A stretch of DNA of 26,241 nucleotides from Basidiobolus ranarum (Eukaryota; Basidiobolomycota; Basidiobolomycetes; Basidiobolales), in contig JASJQH010000133.1 in assembly GCA_040143965.1 (NCBI GenBank), positions 1-26,241 of the forward strand, given 5' to 3'. Below, piece after piece: positions 19,964-26,241 of the stretch; position 1 is the first letter of the stretch; the number at the start of each line of letters is the position of its first letter. Below the pieces are notes generated by a model. It was not told the DNA's origin and made no database searches. It saw only the letters and a list, made by a program, of their open reading frames with translations. A program made the translations under genes and the position numbers.

Positions 19964-20305
19964 TGTCAAAGTATTTTGGGAGCCTGTTGGAAGTAGTTTG
20001 GAGAACTAGAGAAATTGGTGGTGTTCCATTATTGAGTAGAAAGTTGATATTTATAGTTTTGTCAAGATGTAAGCAGAAAAATGTGTAGAATGTGATAAGA
20101 AAGATCCCAGGAATATATGTACAACGTTTGGGGCTTCTAGCACAAGTTTGAAAAAATCTATATAACTGAGAACTTCTAAATTGGTGTCAATATTCTGAGT
20201 AAATTCCGATTGAGAACAATTGGTGATATCTTGATAAAATATGGAATAACTAAATACTAAGCCATATATGACTACATAAATGCTTAGGTTATGCTTATTT
20301 CAACA
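19964..20305 (-). mobile_element. Solo LTR, copia family, with target duplication
   Basis: A 342-bp match to the LTR family in reverse orientation, TGTCAAAGTATTTT to TTATTTCAACA. It is flanked by perfect TCTTC repeats at 19959-19963 and 20306-20310. There is no internal element sequence, so it arose by LTR-LTR recombination. Confidence 0.88.
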
Positions 20306-20741
20306 TCTTCTTATACTAATACATAAGTTTCAGATGTTGAAACTCACACCAAGATGTCTTATTGAATTTTTTGAAGTCAGTCGCATACCACTTTTACACT
20401 TCCCATCTGAATTATAATTTTGACCATTTAACAAGTATCACCTAGCCTCATAATATAACTGCTCATAAACATACTTGTTGTGTAGTAGAGTGCCGTGGAT
20501 AGGTTAGATAACTCTAGCTCTAGTTCAGACCATAACAGATATATGAAGGGGACCACAATAAGAGATCTTAGAATATCAGAGCGGAGCAGAAAGGATGAAA
20601 TATGCTGCTATGAAAGTTGCTTGTCCCAAATTGAAAGCAGTTATTAAAGTATACGTTTAGGACTTTTCAATCGTGATTTGGATTTTTTGATAAAACCTCT
20701 AACAATAAATAATTCCACTCCCAAGTTACTGATGTTTCACT
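20306..20741. other. Non-genic stretch
   Basis: About 430 bp after the solo LTR with no gene, repeat or motif I can support. Confidence 0.4.
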
Positions 20742-21070
20742 TTGGATTGGAAGCCATTAGTCCAGCCGTACTTAGCACGAGGCTACTGGCGAGAAGCATT
20801 GAGGTATTTGAAGTCAAGGACCCTGACTATAGCGGGCGATAATAATATTGGCAGCATGGAGATATCGCTTATGCTTGTGGTAATAATGGTGATGGTGATG
20901 GCATTCGGGGTGCCAGTAATGAAGCCAATATAAAAAAAGTGAAAACGAAGCTGGTATCTACAACTCCAGTTAAGGTTGAAGAGGGCGGAAATGGTAGGCG
21001 TGATCAAATTAGTGGCGCCGGCAATCAAGTTAGCGCTTACGTTTCTCAAAAGAGACTTTACAGTAATGGG
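20742..21070 (+). pseudogene. Coding-like segment, probable relic, unrecognised
   Basis: Locally richer in G and C than its surroundings, with open frames that change part way. The first frame reads ARGYWREALRYLKSRTLTIA then GDNNIGSM. Another frame continues GDIAYACGNNGDGDGIRGAS and later GAGNQVSAYVSQKRLYSNGE, ending before a CAG/GTTTGT that could be a splice donor. The two parts look like one protein separated by a frame change or an unrecognised small intron. I do not recognise the family; it could be a host gene fragment or part of an unidentified repeat. Confidence 0.35.
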
Positions 21071-21231
21071 GAACAGGTTTGTAATAAATTATTTTTTTAA
21101 CAATGTTTACTTCAAAACGTCAAGAATTAGTCAACTTTCGTAATAATTTCAAATAAAACACGACAATATTTAATGATAGAAAAAAAAATAATGAGACGGC
21201 CACTTGTACTGCAAACAATAATTATGGGAAG

Positions 21232-21611
21232 TCAATTGTATGCCATCGGACATGCATAGCGATCTATAGTTGTAAACATTAAAACCATTTTTACCAAGCA
21301 CTGTCAGGGTGACTAACCTCCCAATAGGTGATACTGATTTTTATTGCTAGTCACACTCTCATCGTTATTATAAGTAGACATACTTTATTGAGAAATACTG
21401 CATGCCAAATACTATACTCCATACCAGCAGGAACAGTCTTTGAAGTATCTGGAAAGGTTTCACCACATGCTTTGGCGTTCATATACAACTCCACATATTC
21501 AGGACTCGCTGCAAGTTCAGGCTGATTACGATCACTAGGAGCGGCATATGCAGACATGACCAGAGAGATTGTGACAGTACCAATGACCATGAAATTTTGA
21601 AATAAATGCAT
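21232..21611 (-). CDS. Small secreted protein, two exons
   Basis: Exon 1 is 21611-21384 and the proposed exon 2 is 21300-21232, with an 83-bp intron (donor GTATGT, acceptor CTGACAG), giving 98 aa. Residues 1-23 form a typical signal peptide: hydrophobic FMVIGTVTISLVM, then AYA before APSD as a cleavage site. The mature protein, about 75 aa, contains ASPEYVELYMNAKACGETFP and three Cys. A TATAAAAG box lies 60 bp upstream of the ATG. Without splicing the frame runs on ten codons into an intron-like tail, so the exon-2 choice is less certain than exon 1. No family is recognised; an apoplastic or effector-like secreted peptide is possible. The KP4-like gene lies 0.9 kb upstream in the same orientation. 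Confidence 0.6.
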
Positions 21612-21670
21612 AATAATTGAAAGAGTTTAAATTGTATTTGGTTTATGGAAGTGCAAACATCCAAGTTGTA

Positions 21671-21678
21671 CTTTTATA
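21671..21678 (-). promoter_or_regulatory. TATA box of the small secreted protein gene
   Basis: TATAAAAG on the minus strand, 60 bp before the start codon at 21611. Strong consensus and good spacing. Confidence 0.6.
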
Positions 21679-21990
21679 CGGTACCAAGACATGACTTCGT
21701 ATTAATGTTCAACTTGGGGGATCAACTTAATATTGTAAAAAGATTAGCTTGATTTTTAAGAAGTATCGTATTCTTAGATCTTTTATTAAATGAGGATGGA
21801 GTATGGTAGAATGAATCTTAAGCTAACAGCGACGGGGAATCTTTCCATGGAGTCTCGAGTGGTTTATTCAGCATATGTTATACATGCATCAAATATAAAC
21901 TAGTTCGGTTCGTTTTATCCAAAAGGCAAATGGGTTGGTTATCACAAGACCGCATCTACCGTACTTGTTGACAATTAAGCTTACTTTTAT

Positions 21991-22083
21991 TCATCTATAA
22001 AATACAGCTCCGTGCTCAACATATACATCACAGTGGACAAAAACGACATATAGGAAAATCATGCTTGATAGTGTGAGATTCAT
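21991..22083 (-). CDS. Possible 30-aa secreted peptide
   Basis: The frame starts ATG at 22083 and stops at 21991. The first half, MNLTLSSMIFLYVVFVHC, resembles a signal peptide; the remainder DVYVEHGAVFYR is short and charged. A TTTAAATATAG motif lies about 40 bp upstream and AATAAA (minus strand, 21987-21992) overlaps the end. The size is within chance expectation, so this is a weak call. It might also be a first exon or a relic of a secreted-protein gene. Confidence 0.25.
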   Translation of the reverse strand: MNLTLSSMIFLYVVFVHCDVYVEHGAVFYR

Positions 22084-22468
22084 TTTGAAGTGACTATGTT
22101 CTCAGTTAGCTTCGCTATATTTAAACATGGATGTGAGAATACAGTTGCTGAACAACTAGTAACATATTATATAACTAACACTTGTCCATTTGTGACTGTG
22201 TTTGATTGGCAGATAGCAGATATGTATTTATCTGAACCAGTTTATATTTCAACTGAGATCTATATGTGATACTGATTAAGCCTGCATAAATAAGAGTTCT
22301 TATATAAGTATATCTTTTTGGCTAACTTGTAATGGTTAACATGTAGCTAGAGTCGTAATACTCTTTTTGGCTATCATATAATGACAATCAGTGATAGGCC
22401 CCGACGATCAGGATTGTATCATATAGCTTTTCATAAACAACTCTCATTTAGTTACAAGATGTCATTCA

Positions 22469-22474
22469 TTTATT
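22469..22474 (-). terminator. Possible poly(A) signal of the KP4-like gene
   Basis: AATAAA on the minus strand about 50 bp after the stop codon of the KP4-like gene. Confidence 0.5.
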
Positions 22475-22523
22475 AATAAGTATAACAGAGAGTACTTATT
22501 GTTATGATGAAAGATGAACCAAA

Positions 22524-22925
22524 CTAGCATCTGTTGACTGTTAGTTGACCTTGGCTGACATCATTAACATTGGGGAAGTCAACTGGAACACTTCCGCACT
22601 GTTTACATCCATGATCACTTAAGAAGCCAAGAAGTTGGCATGCCTTCCACTTGGGAATTGTTCTGCCACCCATATTTTGGGTGAACGCACAGAAGTTACG
22701 ATGGACTGGGAAGTTTGTGATCTGTTCACTAACAGTGAAGATGTGTTGACCGTTGCTGAATTCCTGGTTTTGATCGCCACCGCATAATTGTCTCATTTCC
22801 CTGATGACAGCTCCAAAGTTGCCGACAAAGTTGCAGTCACTTGATCCTCTGCAGTTAATGCCAAGTCCGTTTGTAGCACCAATGGAGAGAGCCAAGAAAG
22901 CCGCGGCGGTAATTGATTGTTTCAT
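22524..22925 (-). CDS. KP4-family secreted protein (killer-toxin-like)
   Basis: A single exon of 133 aa. Residues 1-20 are a signal peptide (MKQSITAAAFLALSIGATNG) and the mature protein begins LGINCRGSSDC, the same start as mature KP4 of the Ustilago maydis killer virus. KP4 signatures continue with VIRE (40-43), SDHGCKQCGSVPV (103-115) and NDVSQGQLTVN (121-131). There are eight Cys (25, 31, 48, 79, 96, 107, 110, 133), enough for four disulfides; viral KP4 has ten, and KP4-like proteins coded by fungal genomes vary. KP4 acts outside the cell and is reported to block calcium uptake in sensitive fungi and plant roots. The gene looks intact, with a TATA box 38 bp upstream and a poly(A) signal downstream. 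A host chromosomal copy is likely, perhaps ancient transfer from a virus or between fungi. Its activity cannot be judged from sequence. Confidence 0.88.
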   Translation of the reverse strand: MKQSITAAAFLALSIGATNGLGINCRGSSDCNFVGNFGAVIREMRQLCGGDQNQEFSNGQHIFTVSEQITNFPVHRNFCAFTQNMGGRTIPKWKACQLLGFLSDHGCKQCGSVPVDFPNVNDVSQGQLTVNRC

Positions 22926-22962
22926 GGTTAGAATGTGGTTTGGATGATATGACTAAGAGTGA

Positions 22963-22970
22963 TATTTATA
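22963..22970 (-). promoter_or_regulatory. TATA box of the KP4-like gene
   Basis: TATAAATA on the minus strand, 38 bp upstream of the start codon at 22925. The implied leader is very short. Confidence 0.65.
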
Positions 22971-23386
22971 CAATACTTAATGGATGTCTTACTAGGGTAA
23001 AGCCCCAGTTTCAACACCACTAGTACTCCGCCCCATCCCTCTGCTGTGTTCTTGTAACCAGTGTTTGTCCGGTTAATACTTCATTCAGTCTTCTCGACCG
23101 CCCGCTGCTTCAATAGCAAAAATGGCCAATACATTTGTCAAATAGTTGCACTCAAAACTAACAAAACCTAACATGTGAACATTTTTGTAACTTCCCCACA
23201 GTAAACGTCTGTGTACGTACAAAACACTACTATATTACTATATAAGAAAAATAGGCAGCAACACAGATCAGTATATCATGAAGTGGAGGAAATACTGCCA
23301 TGTATAGAAAATTCCAGTGTTCTGAACAATAACCATTCTCACTAATAGAGTTTATTCTTCCGGACATTATTAATTGTACTCTTGCG

Positions 23387-23452
23387 AATCATTGGTAATC
23401 CATCATTGGTAATCCATCATTGGTAATCCATCATTGGTAATCCATCATTGGT
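23387..23452. repeat. 14-bp tandem repeat, about 4.5 copies
   Basis: Unit ATTGGTAATCCATC with starts at 23391, 23405, 23419, 23433 and a partial fifth at 23447. The copies are identical, so the expansion is recent. Confidence 0.9.
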
Positions 23453-24263
23453 TACCCAGAATCTACTTTTTATTGACTTTTGAGGGACTCACGTAAATCA
23501 AGTGTAGCTAACTATTTACGTTTCCAGTCATCAGATTAATTGCCAAATATGATCATAGAAACTAGGATCTTCTCTAATTAATATTTTAACTCGGGAAAAT
23601 TTGCACTTGTTGCATCAAGTAGCAATCAGCTGATCTCGGAAAAATATCTTCTATTCCAGTAAAGATATTCACGTTAGCAACGAAATGTAGTTGCACAAAT
23701 GGATTAATATCTAAATTATACCGAATCTTTTCTGATAATTGGTACCTGCCTTCGAAAATAATATTTCTTGTCATGATACTTAAGGTAGATAAGCAGACGT
23801 GCAGTAATTTTATGTTCTCTCAGGAATTTCTTTTGTAAGAGTTGTTTCAGTATCTGGGGCTGCTACATTTATTGGCTTTGAGGATGTGTAATATTGATTT
23901 GCTTAGCAGTAGTTGAATACAAGTGAGGCACAGAAATGCAAGAAAAATCTCTTAGAGTTAGAAGAGAATATATATACTACCTCACATGTACTGCATCGAT
24001 TATATAATGCTCTTAGTAGATACTGAACGTATTCTAAACCAATCTACCTCCTATCAATCTTCCTGGTAGCTATATCTCAATAAATCCTATATCTAATTAC
24101 TAAATTCACTCCAAAGCACAACTTCGAGTTAATACACATTGTGTATCATTCCAATAACTTCAACTAAGTTGAAGGCAGATACCAATTCACAGAGGCTGAC
24201 CTCTGACAGCTAGCAACTTCCTTGTAGGAACCTTAATTCTTTTTCTACTTCACAAGTAGTGAA

Positions 24264-25134
24264 TGTTGAAGTTAGCATAGCTTCAACATCTCTGTAGCCT
24301 TATATATCCTAGCCATTAGTTATTTTATCAAGAGGAATTTACTTTAAATATTTTACCAAACTAGATGTTCTGAGATATATAGATTCTTTAAGCCTGTGCT
24401 AGAAGCCACAAGCCTTGTGCATATGTTTCAGTGACCTTCATTAATGCATCCTACATGCTTGTTTATTTACCTCTTGACAAAACTATAAATGTCAACTTTC
24501 TACCAACTACTTTGACAAGTGAAAACCACCAATTCTTCCAGTTCTCCAATACACATCCAACAAACTCCAAGATGCTTCAGCAACCTGTGTGCCCTAACCT
24601 TGCACCTACTGTAATATCTACTTCTCAAGTTTCTGGAGCTTTTCCTTCCTGTGAAAACAAGATGGAACTGTTGGAGGATATGAAAAAATGGGCATAGCCT
24701 TTATATATTAGAGGCAACTTATGATTGTGTTTTAGTTACTTTATACTGAAGAGAATATGGTGACTTCTATAGTAGAAAAGTAAATCAATTGACTTAGATA
24801 TTTAGGAGTTTGTGCAAAAAGATATAGTAGATTAGTGGGGGCAATAAGACATACTTGTTATATAGATATTCCTATTTGGAATATAGGGGCTATAGATACA
24901 TTCCTTTATGTTTCTGATATATGTATCATAACCAAAGTTAATCAAGATGTTGAATAAATATTAATAATCCAACAGGAACCAATCATCAAATTTGGAAAAT
25001 TAAAACAACAATGTGCCCACAAGAAATTGGACTTGTGGCTACAGCTGTAGAAGGAAACCATATCAGAGCTGTCTGAAGCCAATATTTTATTCCAGGTTAA
25101 CAAAGAACAAAGTGCCATCTATACAACTTGTCTC
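24264..25134 (+). mobile_element. Old, rearranged Ty1/copia element (LTR plus gag- and pol-like pieces)
   Basis: A diverged LTR at 24264-24582 is followed by a gag start region that parallels the younger copy (TSQVSGAFPS against SASQTYGTFPS), then by a stretch holding a pol-like motif resembling copia RY-x-x-LVG (about 24805-24900), then by more gag-like sequence (about 24973-25134) abutting the younger LTR. The element is clearly broken and shuffled, and older than its neighbour. The LTR start carries an 8-bp inverted repeat TGTTGAAG/CTTCAACA. Confidence 0.75.
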
Positions 25135-26241
25135 TGTTGAAATTAGCATTGCCTAAACACCTATATAGTCATATACAACTTAGGACTTAGTTATCTTATA
25201 ACTCACTAAGATATTATCAATTATTCTCAATTGGAATTTACTTTAAATATTTTTACCAACTTAGAAGTTCTCAGATGCATAGATTTTTCAAACTTATGCT
25301 AGAAGCCCCAAACTTTGCACACATGTTCCTTGGACCTTTCTTTACATATTCTACATGTTGGTTTGTTTACATCTTGACAAAACTATAAATGTCAACTTTA
25401 TACTCAATAAATCAATAAGTGAAACCACCAATTCCTCTAATTCTCCAGACTACTTCCAACAAGCTCCCAAATACTTTAACAGGTTATGAGCCCCAAGCTT
25501 GCACTCTCTGTAATGTCTGCTTCTCAAACTTATGGAACTTTTCCCTCTTCTGAAAAATTTGATGGAACCAATTATGAAGTTTGGAAAAATAAAACAAACA
25601 TGCTGCTGCAAGAAAAAGGACTTTGGGACACTGTTGTAGGCAAAGAAAGCAATGGAAAACTATCTGAAACTAAAGTTTTACTCCAGGTTAAAAAAGAACA
25701 AAGTGCCTTTAACACAATTTGTCTTAACATTAAAAACAAATTGCTAATTCATTGTTCAAGAACTAAAACTGCCAAGAAGGTATGGAAAGCCTTGAAAGAC
25801 ACCTACCAAACAAGTTCTGCTGCCAACAAGATGTCTCTGAGAAGACAATTCTTTAACTTAAAGATGAAGCCAGGCAAAGACATTAAAACACTAATTAATT
25901 GAGTCACTATTTCAGTGGATCAAATGGAATGCACTGGAGTACCTACTACTGATCAAGATATCATAGTTACAGTCCTGAATAGCCTGCCACACAAGCTTCA
26001 AAGCCTAGCAATGGCTCTAGAATCAAGAACTGAAAGTTTGACCTTAAATTATCTATATGGCAGACTTCTGGATGAAGATTTATGCAAATCAGGACTCAAC
26101 CAAAAGAATGAAGAAAATGCTTAAATAGGTTATGGGAAACCTTCCTATAAAGGTCAAAAGCACTTTAAGAAGAAAAGTAACACATTCTGTGATTACTGTA
26201 AAAGAACTGGACATTTAAGCAAAGATTGCTTTAAAAGAATT
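25135..26241 (+). mobile_element. Younger Ty1/copia element, 5' part, cut by window end
   Basis: Parts in order: 5' LTR 25135-25481 (347 bp, TGTT...AACA ends); primer binding site at 25482; gag-like region from 25486, with KFDGTNYEVWKNK near its start and a zinc knuckle CX2CX4HX4C (CDYCKRTGHLSKDC, about 26188-26229) at its end. The Gag shows the usual copia (UBN2/DUF4219-like) pattern. It inserted into the older copy. It looks lightly broken, with one or two breaks visible in this part; pol and the 3' LTR lie outside the window. It is probably the youngest copy here. Confidence 0.88.
25482..25494 (+). promoter_or_regulatory. Primer binding site, internal (half-tRNA) initiator Met type
   Basis: GGTTATGAGCCCC follows the LTR directly. 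GGTTATGAGCCC is complementary to the anticodon arm of initiator tRNA-Met (GGGCUCAUAACC), as in Drosophila copia and yeast Ty5, rather than to the tRNA 3' end. Confidence 0.75.

Larger units (their letters stand above)
21612..22523. other. Stretch between the two secreted-protein genes
   Basis: It contains the promoter of the small secreted protein (TATA at 21671-21678), a candidate 30-aa peptide on minus (21991-22083) and the 3' end of the KP4-like gene. Otherwise AT-rich with nothing recognised. Confidence 0.45.
22926..24263. other. Non-genic stretch with a 14-bp minisatellite
   Basis: Upstream region of the KP4-like gene, then AT-rich DNA with a tandem repeat at 23387-23452. Positions about 23850-24165 have LTR-like composition (TATATATA near 23970, CTCAATAAATCC near 24077) but I see no second copy. 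An inverted repeat CTTCAAC/GTTGAAG lies near 24161-24177. A 62-codon frame on minus (23586-23774) has no support. Confidence 0.4.

Noticed and set aside
21996-22002. TATAAAA on the plus strand followed by a 10-codon frame at 22061
   Set aside because: The downstream frame is too short and has no continuation; the sequence is better read, weakly, on minus.
23850-24165. Possible LTR of a second retroelement family
   Set aside because: The composition is LTR-like, but there is no second copy, no clear ends and no target duplication in the window.
1-26241. CRISPR array, tRNA or rRNA genes
   Set aside because: No spaced direct repeats with unique spacers, and no cloverleaf or rRNA-like sequence was noticed on either strand; a tRNAscan or Rfam search was not possible here.

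Overview
The window looks like nuclear DNA of a filamentous, early-diverging fungus, probably Mucoromycota and perhaps a Mortierellomycotina relative. This rests on short GT-AG introns (73-135 bp), AT-rich intergenic DNA, long leucine-rich-repeat (RNI-like) proteins of a style I associate with that group, a KP4-like secreted protein and Ty1/copia LTR debris. The species cannot be named from the sequence.

Layout. Positions 1-1507 hold LTRs of one copia family: a partial copy at the edge, an old solo LTR with a younger solo LTR nested in it (5-bp target duplication), and one more LTR. From 2612 to 16698 there is a head-to-tail array, all on +, of four paralogous genes of about 820-980 aa. Each intact gene has a short first exon (about 60 codons) and one long second exon. 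The shared protein plan is: N-terminal exon-1 module, variable linker, glutamine/asparagine-rich heptad (coiled-coil) stretch, a highly conserved roughly 200-residue central block, and a C-terminal RNI/LRR-like region. A decayed fragment of the same family lies between genes 1 and 2. Gene 3 has lost most of exon 1. Genes 3 and 4 share an internal module duplication and a roughly 536-bp nearly identical tract that suggests gene conversion.

On the minus strand, 17291-18575 is a four-exon glycerophosphodiester phosphodiesterase gene. A long non-genic stretch with another solo LTR (19964-20305) follows. Positions 21.2-22.9 kb hold small secreted-protein genes on minus: a two-exon signal-peptide protein, a possible 30-aa peptide, and an intact KP4-family protein. 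The right edge (24264-26241) holds two copia copies, an old scrambled one abutted by a younger one whose LTR, primer binding site and gag-like region are recognisable before the window ends.

The locus reads as a rapidly evolving cluster (expansion, conversion, module duplication, exon loss, pseudogene) flanked by retroelement relics and small secreted proteins. A role in recognition, such as self/non-self or sensing of partners or parasites, is a reasonable inference from LRRs plus birth-and-death evolution. Nothing in the sequence proves it.
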